Assembly (NCBI GenBank): GCA_934121905.1
Contig: CAKOVI010000007.1
Span: 1 to 64,000, forward strand
DNA length: 64,000 nt
Reading direction: 5' to 3'
Origin: an uncultured Clostridia bacterium
Lineage (GTDB): Bacteria > Bacillota > Clostridia > TANB77 > CAG-508
The notes under the pieces were generated by a model. It had not been told where the DNA came from. It saw only the letters and a list, made by a program, of their open reading frames with translations, and did not search any database. Made by a program: the position numbers and the translations under genes. Of the stretch, positions 35,578-45,654 are shown piece after piece (the stretch's first letter is position 1; each line of letters begins with the position of its first letter).

Positions 35578-38500
35578 ATGAAAAAAGCATTATTAAAGAA
35601 TAGTGTAAAAGAAATAAAAAACACCTACAAAAGGTTTATCTCAATTTTACTTATGGCATTTTTGGGAGTCGGATTTTTTGCAGGATTAAGAGCTACATCA
35701 CCAGATATGTTAAGAACAATAGATAACTACTACAAAGAACAAAATGTATATGATATACAAGTGCTATCAACACTAGGACTAACCTCAAATGATGTAGAAG
35801 AAATATCAAAAATAGAAAATGTGGAAAAAGTAGGCAAAAGCTATGAAATAGATGGAAAAATCGATATTGATAATAAAGAAATTATAACGAAGTTCATAAC
35901 AATAGAAGATGTAAATAAGCCGATTTTACTAAAAGGAAATATGCCACAAAATCAAGATGAATGTTTGGTAGAAGAATCATTTTTAACAACAAATAATAAG
36001 AAAATAGGAGATACTATAACTGTAGATATAGAAGATACTCAAAATGATGATGGCGAAAAAATTAAGTATTTAAAAACAAACGAATTAAAAATTGTAGGAA
36101 CAGTTAAAAGTCCACTTTTTATTGCAAGAGATAGGGGTACAAGCAAACTTGGCTCTGGTAAAATAAACTATTATATTTACATATCAGAGAATAATATAAA
36201 TGCAAGTGATATATACACAAGTATTTATGTAACAGTTAAAAATGCAAAAAAATATGAAACATCTTCAAAAGAATATGAGGATTATATTGAAGAAGTAAAA
36301 GAAAATATCGAGCAAATAAAAGAAAAACAAGAGAAAGAAAGACATAACACTTTAGTAGCAAAAGCTCAAGAAAAATTAAATGATGCAGAAGAGGAGTATA
36401 ATTCTAAAAAGCAAGATGGTCAAACCAAAATTGATGATGCCTCAAAAGAAATAGAAGATGGAAAAAAGAAAATTGAAGAAGCGGAATCAGAATTAAAACA
36501 AAATAGGGAAAAAGCAGATAATGAATTTAAAAATGCAGAAAATAAACTTGCAAAAGCTAAAAAAGAAATCGAAAATAATGAAAAAACTTTAAGCGACAAA
36601 GAACAAGAAGCGAATACTCAAATTGAAAATTTAAAAGGTCAAAAAAATCAGTTGCAAGATAATTTAAACCAAATAAATCAAACTCTTGTAGACACTCAGG
36701 AACAGTATAATTTAATATTAAATGCATTGAAAAATGCGAGTTTGCCAGAAGAACAAAAAAATCAATATGAGCTTCAAAAGGCACAATTAGAAGCGGGCAT
36801 CAATACTTTAAATGAAAATAAAGAAAAAGTTCAAAATGGGATAAAGCAAATAGATGATGGAATTGAAGAAGGAACAAAAGAAATCCAAAATGCTAAGAAT
36901 CAGATAGAACAGGCGAAAAATGAATTATCAAAACAAGAAAAAACACTAAGCAACAAAAAGAAAACAACATATAACAAAATAGAAAAAGCCGAAAAAGAGA
37001 TTGCAGATAAAAAGCAAGAATTACAAGATGGGGAAGAAGAATTAAACAAAAATAAGCAAGAATTTGAAACACAGATAAAAGACGCAGAAAAGGAATTAAG
37101 TGATGCAAAAGAAAAAATATCTGAAATAGAAAATCCTAAATGGTATATTTTAGACAGAAACTCAAACTCTGGATATGTAAGTTTTATTCAAGATACCAAA
37201 AGTATTGATAATATAAGCAAAGTATTCCCAGTAGTATTTTTCATAGTTGCAACATTAATTTCTCTAACATCAATGACTAGAATGGTAGAAGAGCAAAGAG
37301 GTCAAATTGGAACATTAAAAGCACTTGGATATAATAAATTACAAATAATGATGAAATATATTATATATGCAGGAATTGCAACTATTGTAGGCTCTGTTTT
37401 AGGAATGTGTGTTGGATTTGTAATTTTGCCAGAAATAATTTGGAAGATGTATGGAATGATGTACCAAATGACAGACAAAATTTTAATAAGCTTCAACTGG
37501 AAATATGGTGGAATCGGACTAATTTTAATAAGTATATGTATAATTGGAGCAACAATTTATACAACTTTAAAAGAGCTAGTAAGCACACCTTCAGTACTTA
37601 TGAGACCAAAAGCACCTAAAGGTGGAAATAGAGTAATTATGGAAAAAATTCCATTTATTTGGAAAAGACTAAACTTTAGCCATAAGGTTACTGTAAGAAA
37701 TATATTTAGATACAAAAAAAGATTTTTTATGACAATAATCGGAATTTTAGGTTGCACGGCTTTAATTTTAACAGGTTTCGGAATAAAAGATTCGGTAAAA
37801 CAAATAATACCAAATCAATTTGAAAATGTATTTATGTATGATATGCAAATTAGTTTAAAAGAAAGCTTAACAGAAGAGGAAAGGCAAGAATTTAAAAATA
37901 AATTAACACAAAATAATGAAATAAAAAAAGCTGTATCAATATATATGACATCAGAAACAGCTGTAAATGGAGAGAATGAGGAAAATGTTCAAATTATAGT
38001 TCCCGAAAATCAAGAGGAATTAGACGGAATAATTAATATAAAAGACATAAAAAATAAAAAACAAACTGTAAAATTAACAGAAAATGAAATATGTTTAACA
38101 GATAAAGCAGCCCAGCTTTTGGGTGTTAAAGCAGGAGATACTTTAACCTTAAAAGATGCAGATGAAAATGATGTAAATATAAAAATATCCAACGTAGTTG
38201 AAAATTATGTTTCACATTATGTTTATATGACGAAAGAAACATATAAAAAATTGTACAATAAAGATTTTAAGGCAAATGTAGTGTTTATACAAAATGTAAA
38301 ACTAAATGATGAAGAACAAGATAAATTGGCAAAAGAGATTATGAATATGAGCGAAGTTTCAGGAATAGTTAATATGACATCAACAATGAAATCTATTGAT
38401 GATATGATGAATTTACTTAATTATGTTGTGATTGTTTTAATTGTTTCGGCGGGATTGCTTGCATTTGTAGTATTATATAATTTGGCAAATGTAAATATAA

Positions 38501-38817
38501 GTGAGAGGATAAGAGAACTTGCAACCATTAAAGTGCTAGGTTTTTATGATAAAGAAGTTTATGATTATATTGCAAGAGAAACGGTTATTTTGACAATTAT
38601 CGGAATTGCACTAGGGTTGGTCGGAGGATATTTCTTGAATTATTATTTGATGGGTACTTGTGAGATTAATATGCTTAGATTTAATAAGACTATTAAACCT
38701 ATTAGTTATGTTTATGCAAGTTTGATTACTGTTGTATTTACATTAATTGTGAATATTGCAACTTATTTTGCTCTTAAGAAAATTGATATGATTGAGAGTT
38801 TGAAAAGTGTGGAGTAA
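35578..38817 (+). CDS. FtsX/MacB-type ABC permease with a long coiled-coil insert
   Basis: A 1,079-residue permease. One membrane segment lies near the N-terminus (ISILLMAFLGVGFFAGL), then an extracytoplasmic MacB_PCD-like domain. A charged coiled coil covers about residues 230-515. The first FtsX domain has three membrane segments (about 540-680), then a further segment near 720, a second periplasmic-type domain, and a last FtsX domain (about 940-1075) with three segments. Such large permeases with a central coiled coil are common in Firmicutes and may reach across the cell wall. The ATG at 35578 is preferred over a GTG at 35569, because AAGGAG lies seven bases before the ATG. The partner ATPase is directly upstream. 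Confidence 0.9.
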   Translation: MKKALLKNSVKEIKNTYKRFISILLMAFLGVGFFAGLRATSPDMLRTIDNYYKEQNVYDIQVLSTLGLTSNDVEEISKIENVEKVGKSYEIDGKIDIDNKEIITKFITIEDVNKPILLKGNMPQNQDECLVEESFLTTNNKKIGDTITVDIEDTQNDDGEKIKYLKTNELKIVGTVKSPLFIARDRGTSKLGSGKINYYIYISENNINASDIYTSIYVTVKNAKKYETSSKEYEDYIEEVKENIEQIKEKQEKERHNTLVAKAQEKLNDAEEEYNSKKQDGQTKIDDASKEIEDGKKKIEEAESELKQNREKADNEFKNAENKLAKAKKEIENNEKTLSDKEQEANTQIENLKGQKNQLQDNLNQINQTLVDTQEQYNLILNALKNASLPEEQKNQYELQKAQLEAGINTLNENKEKVQNGIKQIDDGIEEGTKEIQNAKNQIEQAKNELSKQEKTLSNKKKTTYNKIEKAEKEIADKKQELQDGEEELNKNKQEFETQIKDAEKELSDAKEKISEIENPKWYILDRNSNSGYVSFIQDTKSIDNISKVFPVVFFIVATLISLTSMTRMVEEQRGQIGTLKALGYNKLQIMMKYIIYAGIATIVGSVLGMCVGFVILPEIIWKMYGMMYQMTDKILISFNWKYGGIGLILISICIIGATIYTTLKELVSTPSVLMRPKAPKGGNRVIMEKIPFIWKRLNFSHKVTVRNIFRYKKRFFMTIIGILGCTALILTGFGIKDSVKQIIPNQFENVFMYDMQISLKESLTEEERQEFKNKLTQNNEIKKAVSIYMTSETAVNGENEENVQIIVPENQEELDGIINIKDIKNKKQTVKLTENEICLTDKAAQLLGVKAGDTLTLKDADENDVNIKISNVVENYVSHYVYMTKETYKKLYNKDFKANVVFIQNVKLNDEEQDKLAKEIMNMSEVSGIVNMTSTMKSIDDMMNLLNYVVIVLIVSAGLLAFVVLYNLANVNISERIRELATIKVLGFYDKEVYDYIARETVILTIIGIALGLVGGYFLNYYLMGTCEINMLRFNKTIKPISYVYASLITVVFTLIVNIATYFALKKIDMIESLKSVE

Positions 38818-38844
38818 GGTGACCAAAACAAAATTGAAAGCTTG

Positions 38845-38886
38845 ATTGAAAATAGCAAAATGTATTGCTATTTTCAATTTTTTTGT
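38845..38886 (+). terminator. Terminator of the ABC transporter operon
   Basis: ATTGAAAATAGCAA pairs with TTGCTATTTTCAAT, followed by a run of T. Confidence 0.85.
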
Positions 38887-38922
38887 GTAAAATATCAATT
38901 GAAGAAAAATCCGAAGGGAGAA

Positions 38923-40632
38923 ATGAATATGAGAAAATTACCAAACGGAATGAGTAATTATGAAGCTATTGTAAAGGATAATAGAATATATGTAGATAAA
39001 ACTATGTATATAGAAAAAATGGAAAATTTGTCGGACAGGACAATAATGTTTTTGCGTCCGAGAAAGTTTGGAAAGACTTTATTTACAAGTACTTTAGAAT
39101 ATTATTATGACAAAAACCAAACTGAAAAATTTGATGAATTGTTTAAAAATACATATATAGGAAAAAATCCTACTGAAAATAAAAATAAATATTGCGTGCT
39201 AAGATTTAACTTTTCTGGAATAGATTCGAGCACGGAGGAAACGACGATATATGGATTTAAAAACGAAGTAGCTACATCAATAGAAGTTTTTGTGCATAAA
39301 TACAATCTTGATTTTTATGTAAATAAAGAAGATGAAGCTGAAAACATTTTAGATAATTTATTTAAAGCATTTTATGTTCAAAGAGCAAATGAAAAAATAT
39401 ATATTATAATAGATGAATATGACCATTTTGCAAATGAACTCTTAGGGTTTTATACAGAACAGTTTAAGTCTTTAGTATCAAGAAATGGAAAGATAAGAAA
39501 ATGGTATGAAATGCTAAAAAAAGGCACAGAAACAGTAGTAGACAGAATATTCATAACAGGTGTTGCGCCAATAACACTAGATAGTACTACAAGTGGTTTT
39601 AATATAGCAAGAGATATAACAAAAAATGTAAATTTCAATGATATGTTAGGCTTTAGCAAAGACGATGTAAAATATCTTATGAGAGAACTTGAGATACCAG
39701 AGAAAGAACAAGAAAAATTACTACCAGTTATAAAAACAAATTATGATGGATATATTTTTTCAAATATGATACAAGACGATATGGAAAAATATAGAATGTA
39801 TAATTCAAATATGACATTATATTTCTTAAATATGTATCAAGAAGAAAACAAAGTTCCAAGCGAATTTGTAGATGTAAATATAATAAGCGATTATAGCAAA
39901 ATAGAGGGGCTAATTGATTTAAACAAAGAACCAGAAAAAATTGATTTATTAGAAAAAATTGTAGCAGGAGACAAAATAGAAGGAATTCTAACAGAAAAGT
40001 TTAATAGTGAAATTAGATTTGGATATAATGAATTAATTTCTTTGCTATTCTATTTAGGATATTTAACAATAAAGGAAAATGATTTCGGAACTTTAAGTTT
40101 TGGAGTACCTAATGAAGTAATTAGAAAAATATATTCGGAATACTTTTTAGAATATATAAAAAGAAAAAATGAAATTGAAATTATACCTCAAAGGTCAAAT
40201 ATAATTAAGGAAATTCTTTTAGAGGGAAAAATAAATAAGTTATTAGATGTATTGCAAGAATTTTTAAAGGGATTGTCTAATCGTGACTATAGTAAATTTG
40301 ACGAGAAATATATAAAAGTGATTTTTTATTCGTTATGCAAGACCTTTCCAGGATTACTTGTTAAATCTGAGCTAGAAGTTGCAGGTGGATATAGTGATAT
40401 TTTGTTAGTTCCTATTGAAAAATTACAAGAAAGATATGGTATTTTAGTTGAGTTTAAATATATAAAAAAAGAAGATTATCAGAAAAACAAATTATTGCTT
40501 GAACAAAAACAAGAAGAAGCAGCTAATCAGTTAAAAAGATATAAAAGTAGTGAGGAAATTAAGATGATACCTAATTTGAAAGCGTATTCTGTTATTGTAA
40601 TTAAGGACGATTTAGTAATTGAAGAAATTTAA
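38923..40632 (+). CDS. AAA-ATPase-like / PD-(D/E)XK nuclease family protein
   Basis: The 569-residue protein matches the large gut-bacterial family with an N-terminal AAA-ATPase-like domain and a C-terminal PD-(D/E)XK-type nuclease fold. The start is MRKLPNGMSNYEAIV, then VDKTMYIEKM. The P-loop-like FLRPRKFGKTLF lies near residue 44 and a Walker-B-like YIIIDEYDHFANEL near 165. The nuclease core lies near 480-540, with the Asp in YSDILLVP and VEFKYIKKED. The start at 38923 follows AAGGGAG; an upstream in-frame start at 38842 lies in the preceding terminator. These genes are numerous and mobile; their cellular role is not established. Confidence 0.85.
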   Translation: MNMRKLPNGMSNYEAIVKDNRIYVDKTMYIEKMENLSDRTIMFLRPRKFGKTLFTSTLEYYYDKNQTEKFDELFKNTYIGKNPTENKNKYCVLRFNFSGIDSSTEETTIYGFKNEVATSIEVFVHKYNLDFYVNKEDEAENILDNLFKAFYVQRANEKIYIIIDEYDHFANELLGFYTEQFKSLVSRNGKIRKWYEMLKKGTETVVDRIFITGVAPITLDSTTSGFNIARDITKNVNFNDMLGFSKDDVKYLMRELEIPEKEQEKLLPVIKTNYDGYIFSNMIQDDMEKYRMYNSNMTLYFLNMYQEENKVPSEFVDVNIISDYSKIEGLIDLNKEPEKIDLLEKIVAGDKIEGILTEKFNSEIRFGYNELISLLFYLGYLTIKENDFGTLSFGVPNEVIRKIYSEYFLEYIKRKNEIEIIPQRSNIIKEILLEGKINKLLDVLQEFLKGLSNRDYSKFDEKYIKVIFYSLCKTFPGLLVKSELEVAGGYSDILLVPIEKLQERYGILVEFKYIKKEDYQKNKLLLEQKQEEAANQLKRYKSSEEIKMIPNLKAYSVIVIKDDLVIEEI

Positions 40633-40652
40633 TAATTAGATGAGGTGAAATT

Positions 40653-41369
40653 TTGAAATATTTAATAATTGATGAAAGAATGAGAGACATTGAAAAACAA
40701 ACCTTACAAAGGTTAGGATATGAACTTATTGAAATAAAAAAGAGTACAAAAATATATTCTGAAATTTCATCTCATGTTGATATTTTTGCTTGTAAAGTAA
40801 AAAATAAAATTATAGCTGAAAAACATGTTTATGATATTTTAAAAAATAAATTAAAAAAATATATAATTATCCAAGGAAATTCAGTCATTCAAAATGTTTA
40901 TCCAAAGGATATTAACTACAATGTTTGCATAGTTGGAAATAAAGCAATACATAACTTTAAATATACCGATAGCCAAATTGTTCAAGAACTTAAGAAAAAC
41001 AATTTTGAATTAATTAATGTAAAACAAGGTTATAGTAATTGTTCAATTGCGGTTATTGATGAAAATAGTATTATTTTAAACGATAAGGGACTATATAATA
41101 ATTTAAAGGATAGTGGATTAGATATATTGTTTTTAGATTATATGCCTGATATAAAATTGCTTAATGAAAATGGAAAATATAGTGAAATGAATGGCTTTAT
41201 TGGTGGAGCGATTGCTAGAATAGATGATAATATTGTTGTATTTGGAGATTTAAATAAAGTTGATAATAAGAGTTATATTAGAAAAATTATTGAGAAGAAA
41301 AATTTAAACATAATCGATTTTAGCGGATTAGATGTTATAGATTATGGTGGAATTATAGAAGTGATATAA
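40653..41369 (+). CDS. GME-fold protein, DUF6873-like
   Basis: A 238-residue soluble protein. From pattern it resembles the DUF6873 group related to guanidine-group-modifying enzymes. It has INVKQGYSNCSIAVIDENSIILND in the centre (with the conserved Cys), and NGFIGGAIARIDDNIVVFGDL and DYGGIIEVI in the C-terminal half. The catalytic set of the superfamily (Cys, His, Asp/Glu) is not obvious to me, so an enzymatic activity is not claimed. GATGAGGTG precedes the ATG. The gene lies 20 bases after the nuclease-family gene and 43 bases before the HD hydrolase, so all three may be co-transcribed. Confidence 0.65.
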   Translation: MKYLIIDERMRDIEKQTLQRLGYELIEIKKSTKIYSEISSHVDIFACKVKNKIIAEKHVYDILKNKLKKYIIIQGNSVIQNVYPKDINYNVCIVGNKAIHNFKYTDSQIVQELKKNNFELINVKQGYSNCSIAVIDENSIILNDKGLYNNLKDSGLDILFLDYMPDIKLLNENGKYSEMNGFIGGAIARIDDNIVVFGDLNKVDNKSYIRKIIEKKNLNIIDFSGLDVIDYGGIIEVI

Positions 41370-41412
41370 GGAGAAAGTTATGAATAAAAAATCAATAGCT
41401 AGGAGGAAAAAA

Positions 41413-42477
41413 ATGAACTATTTAGACACAATAAACAAGGAAATAAAAGAATATTTTAAAATACTATCACCAGAATTTCCAGAATGGTTACTAGAATACA
41501 TAGATACACCAGAAATGCAAAGAATAAGCAAAATAAGTATGAATTGTGGCACAGATTATTCTAAAATATTCAACATAAAGTATTGGTACTCAAATCTAGA
41601 CCATAGTATAGGCGTAGCCCTAATAATATGGAACTTTACACACGATAAAAAACAAACATTATCAGGCTTATTTCATGATATAGCAACACCTGTTTTTAAG
41701 CATTGTATAGATTTTATGAATGGAGATACAGAACATCAAGAATCAACAGAAGAAAGAACAGAGCAAATAATAAGAAATTCAGAAGAAATAATGGAATTAT
41801 TAAAAAGAGATAAAATAAAAATTGAAGAAATATCAGATTATCATATTTACCCGATTGCTGATAATGATACACCAAAATTAAGTGCAGATAGGTTTGAATA
41901 TAATTTTTCAAGTGGATTAGAATTTTATCGAGTATGGGAAATAGACACAATAAAGGAAATCTATGATAATATCTGTATTTTAAGAAATGAAGAAGGAATA
42001 GATGAACTAGGCTTTAAAGATTGGAAAATTTGTGAAAAATATATACATATAATTTCAAAATTGTGGCCAAAATGGATAAGTAAAGAAGATAAAACTGTAA
42101 TGCAATTTTTAGCAGATATAGTAAAATCGATGAATGTTAAAGGATATATAACTATTAATGATTTATATAGTTTATCTGAAAAAGAAGTTATTGATAGAAT
42201 TTTAAATTGCGAAGATAAATATATTAGAGAAAATTTTAAAAAATTTCAAAATGCTACATCTGTTTATGAAAGTGATGTAAAGATTGAGGATAAATATTGC
42301 ATTAATGTTATACCAAAAAGAAGATATATTATTCCTCTAACAATTTTTGAAGGCAAAACAAAAAGAATAAATGAGGTATCAGAACAAGCAAGAGATGATA
42401 TAAATAATTATTTGAATATAAAGGATTGTAAATATAGTGGATTTGATTTTGAATTTGAACCATATATAAGCTTATAA
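41413..42477 (+). CDS. HD-domain phosphohydrolase
   Basis: A 354-residue soluble protein with an HD metal site. H in SNLDHSIGVALIIWNF (near residue 64), the H-D pair in SGLFHDIATPVFKH and a downstream Asp in LSADRFEY are in the order expected of deoxynucleotide or nucleotide phosphohydrolases. The nucleotide specificity cannot be told. The start at 41413 follows a perfect AGGAGG by seven bases. An in-frame ATG at 41380 also has an AAGGAG site and would add 11 basic residues, so both may be used. A terminator follows. Confidence 0.78.
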   Translation: MNYLDTINKEIKEYFKILSPEFPEWLLEYIDTPEMQRISKISMNCGTDYSKIFNIKYWYSNLDHSIGVALIIWNFTHDKKQTLSGLFHDIATPVFKHCIDFMNGDTEHQESTEERTEQIIRNSEEIMELLKRDKIKIEEISDYHIYPIADNDTPKLSADRFEYNFSSGLEFYRVWEIDTIKEIYDNICILRNEEGIDELGFKDWKICEKYIHIISKLWPKWISKEDKTVMQFLADIVKSMNVKGYITINDLYSLSEKEVIDRILNCEDKYIRENFKKFQNATSVYESDVKIEDKYCINVIPKRRYIIPLTIFEGKTKRINEVSEQARDDINNYLNIKDCKYSGFDFEFEPYISL

Positions 42478-42487
42478 ATTAATAAAG

Positions 42488-42530
42488 AGTAACCTATAGT
42501 CAAACTAAAGATTTTAGGTTATTTTTATAT
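42488..42530 (+). terminator. Terminator after the HD hydrolase
   Basis: TAACCTA and TAGGTTA flank an 18-base loop region, followed by TTTTTAT. Confidence 0.6.
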
Positions 42531-42551
42531 AATGAAATTAGCACTCTAATA

Positions 42552-42580
42552 TTGACATTGCTAAAAAATAGATATATAAT
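42552..42580 (+). promoter_or_regulatory. Promoter of htpG
   Basis: TTGACA (42552-42557), 17 bases, TATAAT (42575-42580). No CIRCE or CtsR box is visible in the leader. The leader instead contains a compound REP-like element. Confidence 0.75.
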
Positions 42581-42597
42581 ACCCTCAAAGAAAAATG

Positions 42598-42672
42598 CCC
42601 AAAAAAGACCCGGTCCCAAATGAGCAAAATGGGACCAAAAAGAACCGACCCCAATGGTCCCACTGGGCAAAA
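42598..42672. repeat. Compound REP-like element in the htpG leader
   Basis: GCCCAAAAAAGACCCGGTCCC is followed by CAAAATGGGACC, AAAAGAACCGACCCC and TGGTCCCACTGGGC. The ends (GCCCA and TGGGC) and GGGACC/GGTCCC can pair. It lies between the promoter and the ribosome binding site, so it is transcribed as 5' leader and could influence htpG expression. Confidence 0.7.
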
Positions 42673-42690
42673 GAAAGGAAGTAATATAGA

Positions 42691-44571
42691 ATGGAAACAA
42701 AACAATTCAAAGCCGAATCGAAAAGATTACTAGATTTAATGATAAACTCAATATACACAAACAAAGAAATATTCTTAAGAGAACTAATTTCAAATGCAAG
42801 TGATGCAATAGACAAATTATACTATCAATCACTAACAGACAACAACCTAAACATATTCAGAAATGACTTAGAAATAAAATTAACAACAGATAAAGAAAAA
42901 AGAACTTTAACAATAGAGGATAATGGATGTGGAATGAACAAACAAGAATTAGAAAACAACTTAGGAACAATTGCACAAAGTGGTTCATATGCGTTCAAAA
43001 ATAATAATGAGAAAAAAGAAGATATAGATATAATAGGTCAATTTGGTGTAGGATTTTACTCAGCATTTATGGTAGCTAAAAAAATAGAAGTAGAAAGCAA
43101 AAAAGTAGGAGAAGAAAAAGCTTATAAATGGACATCGTTTGGTGCTGATGGATACACAATAGAAGAAACATTAAAAGAAAATGTAGGAACAAAAATTACA
43201 TTATACATTAAAGACAATAAAGACGAGGAAAATTATGATGAGTTTTTAGAAGATTATAGAATTCAAGAAATAGTAAAAAAATATTCAGACTATATACGTT
43301 ATCCTATTAAGATGGAAGTAACAAGAAAAGAACTAAAAGAAGGTTCTAAAGATGAATATATAGACAAAAAAGAAATAGAAACTTTAAATAGTATGATACC
43401 ACTATGGAAAAAGAAAAAACAAGATATAACAGAAGATGAATACAATTCATTTTATATTGATAAATTTGCAGACTACGAAGCACCAGCAAAAGTAATACAT
43501 AGTACAATTGAAGGTGGAATAAATTATAGTATGCTTTTATATATTCCATCACATTTACCATATGATTACTACACAAAAGAATATGAAAAAGGATTACAAT
43601 TATATTCAAATGGTGTACTAATAATGGACAAGTGCCAAGATTTATTACCTGATTATTTTGGATTTGTAAAGGGATTGATTGATAGTCCAGACTTATCTTT
43701 AAATATATCAAGAGAGCTATTACAACAAGATAGACAATTAAAAACAATTGCCAAAAATATAGAAAAAAAGATAAGACAAGAATTAGAAAATATGCTTAAA
43801 AATGATAGAGATAATTATGAAAAAATCTTTAAAAATTTTGGTACACAATTAAAATTTGGATGTTATAATGATTTTGGAATGAATAAGGAAAATCTAAAAG
43901 ATTTAATATTATTTTATTCATCAACAACTAAAAATCTTACAACTTTAAAAGAATATGTAGAAAGAATGAAAGATGGACAAGAAAAAATCTTTTACGCAGC
44001 AGGTGAAACAATTGATAAAATTGATATGTTGCCACAAGTTCAAGGTGTTAAAGAAAAAGGATATGAAATATTATATTTAACAGAAAACATAGACGAGTTT
44101 GTTTTAAAAGTTTTGATGGAATATGACAAAAAGCAATTTGCAAATGTATCATCAGACAGTCTTGATTTAGAAAGCGAAGAAGAAAAGGAAGAATTAAAGA
44201 AAATAAATGAAGAAAATAAGGATATGTTTACATTAATGAAAGACGAAATCAAAAATGTTGAAGAAGTTAGATTTACACATAAATTAAAAGAACATCCTGT
44301 ATGTTTAAGCAGTGAAGGTGAAATATCAACAGAGATGGAAAAGGTTCTTAATTCTATGCCTAATAATCAAGGAGTTAAGGCTAAAATGATATTGGAGATT
44401 AATGAAAATCATCCAATTGCACAAAAATTAAAAGATTTGTATTTGAATGATAAAGATGAACTAAAAAAATATAGCAAGATTTTATATGATGGTGCTAGAT
44501 TAATTGAAGGATTAAATATAGAAAATCCTACGGAATTTAGTAATATTATATGTGAATTAATTTCAAAATAA
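42691..44571 (+). CDS. htpG: Chaperone HtpG (Hsp90)
   Basis: ATP-dependent cytoplasmic chaperone. The 626 residues contain the N-terminal GHKL ATPase (KEIFLRELISNASDAIDKL, DNGCGMNK, GQFGVGFYSAFMVA) and the middle domain with SPDLSLNISRELLQQDR around the catalytic Arg. The C-terminal dimerisation domain ends near residue 626, without the eukaryotic MEEVD tail. Length is normal. A GAAAGGAAG site precedes the ATG. It is monocistronic, between a promoter at 42552 and a terminator at 44576. Confidence 0.97.
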   Translation: METKQFKAESKRLLDLMINSIYTNKEIFLRELISNASDAIDKLYYQSLTDNNLNIFRNDLEIKLTTDKEKRTLTIEDNGCGMNKQELENNLGTIAQSGSYAFKNNNEKKEDIDIIGQFGVGFYSAFMVAKKIEVESKKVGEEKAYKWTSFGADGYTIEETLKENVGTKITLYIKDNKDEENYDEFLEDYRIQEIVKKYSDYIRYPIKMEVTRKELKEGSKDEYIDKKEIETLNSMIPLWKKKKQDITEDEYNSFYIDKFADYEAPAKVIHSTIEGGINYSMLLYIPSHLPYDYYTKEYEKGLQLYSNGVLIMDKCQDLLPDYFGFVKGLIDSPDLSLNISRELLQQDRQLKTIAKNIEKKIRQELENMLKNDRDNYEKIFKNFGTQLKFGCYNDFGMNKENLKDLILFYSSTTKNLTTLKEYVERMKDGQEKIFYAAGETIDKIDMLPQVQGVKEKGYEILYLTENIDEFVLKVLMEYDKKQFANVSSDSLDLESEEEKEELKKINEENKDMFTLMKDEIKNVEEVRFTHKLKEHPVCLSSEGEISTEMEKVLNSMPNNQGVKAKMILEINENHPIAQKLKDLYLNDKDELKKYSKILYDGARLIEGLNIENPTEFSNIICELISK

Positions 44572-44575
44572 AATT

Positions 44576-44614
44576 AAAAATCAATATTGGCAAAAAGCTG
44601 ATATTGATTTTTTT
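44576..44614 (+). terminator. Terminator of htpG
   Basis: AAAAATCAATAT pairs with ATATTGATTTTTT around a 13-base loop. Confidence 0.85.
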
Positions 44615-44670
44615 ACAAATTCAAATTTTTGTGGTAAAATATAGAAGTTATGAAATGGAGGATATAGAAA

Positions 44671-45282
44671 ATGAAAATAATATATGGTACAACAAATCAA
44701 GGAAAAATTAATCAAGTAAAAGAGTTTTTTGAAGCAAAGGGAGTAAAAGATATAGATTTTTTATCACTTAAAGACATTGGTTTTACAGATGAAATAATTG
44801 AAGATGGAAAAACTTTCGAAGAAAATTCAATGATAAAAGCAACTGCTATAAAGAAATTTTGCGATGAAAAAAATATAAATTGTATAATAGTAACAGATGA
44901 TGCAGGTTTATGTGTAGATTGCTTAAATGGAGAACCGGGAATTTATAGTGGTAGATATGCAAGCAATGATATGTTACATGATGCTTCTCAAGTAGATAAT
45001 ATAAATAAATTACTTGAAAATATGAAAAGAACAGGTAGTTCAAATAGAAGTGCAAAATTCGTATGTGTTTTAACTGCAGTTCTTTTAAATGGAGAGTTTA
45101 AGCAAGTTAGAGGAGAATGCTTGGGCACAATTGCTGAAAAGCCTGGGACAATGGGAAAACTTACTTATGGACCTTTATTTATACCAGAAGGTTCAGATAG
45201 GGTTATGAATGAGATGAAACCAGAAGAGATTGGCAATACTCATCGTGAGAAAGCTTTTATGGAGTTGATGAAGTTATTATAA
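44671..45282 (+). CDS. rdgB: XTP/dITP diphosphatase (Ham1/RdgB family)
   Basis: House-cleaning pyrophosphatase that removes inosine and xanthosine triphosphates from the nucleotide pool. The 203-residue protein has the N-terminal TTNQGKINQVKEFF, EDGKTFEENSMIKA, VTDDAGLCVDCLNGEPGIYSGRYA and the C-terminal THREKAFMEL. These are the family motifs including the metal-binding Asp and substrate Lys. It is a few residues longer than the classical enzyme. GGAGG precedes the ATG. It stands alone and is followed by a remnant region. Confidence 0.92.
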   Translation: MKIIYGTTNQGKINQVKEFFEAKGVKDIDFLSLKDIGFTDEIIEDGKTFEENSMIKATAIKKFCDEKNINCIIVTDDAGLCVDCLNGEPGIYSGRYASNDMLHDASQVDNINKLLENMKRTGSSNRSAKFVCVLTAVLLNGEFKQVRGECLGTIAEKPGTMGKLTYGPLFIPEGSDRVMNEMKPEEIGNTHREKAFMELMKLL

Positions 45283-45654
45283 GGATTTTTTTACAAATAG
45301 ACTTTTTGCATATTTTGAAAAAAGGGGATGAAAGAATGTATATTGGATAGGTGGCTTGAGAAAAATATAGACGGAGCGTGTAGTTTAAGCCATAGATGAA
45401 AATACTGTGATAGTCAACCGGTATCTAGAACAAAATAATGATACTTATGATGGAATTTATCAGATAATGTTCAATGATAAAAATGAATGTATCTATTTTA
45501 AAAGTTGGGAAATGATTAAGAAAGAAGATGAAAGTAAGGAATAATGAAAATATAAATAAAACCAATATCAACTGGTAAATGGAGAATTATGAAAAACTAC
45601 CTACAAATCCTTGAAAATAAAGGAAATTTGGTTAAATACTTTTTACATTTCTGA
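45283..45654 (+). other. Remnant region after rdgB
   Basis: No intact gene. An open frame with a GTG at 45407-45409 and a stop at 45542-45544 (about 45 residues, V-I-V-N-R-Y-L-E-Q-N-N-D) reads like a protein fragment. A second frame of about 20 residues starts with ATG at about 45590 (M-K-N-Y-L-Q-I-L-E-N) and stops at the start of the RhuM remnant. Both lack full-length context. I cannot name either fragment. Confidence 0.4.
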
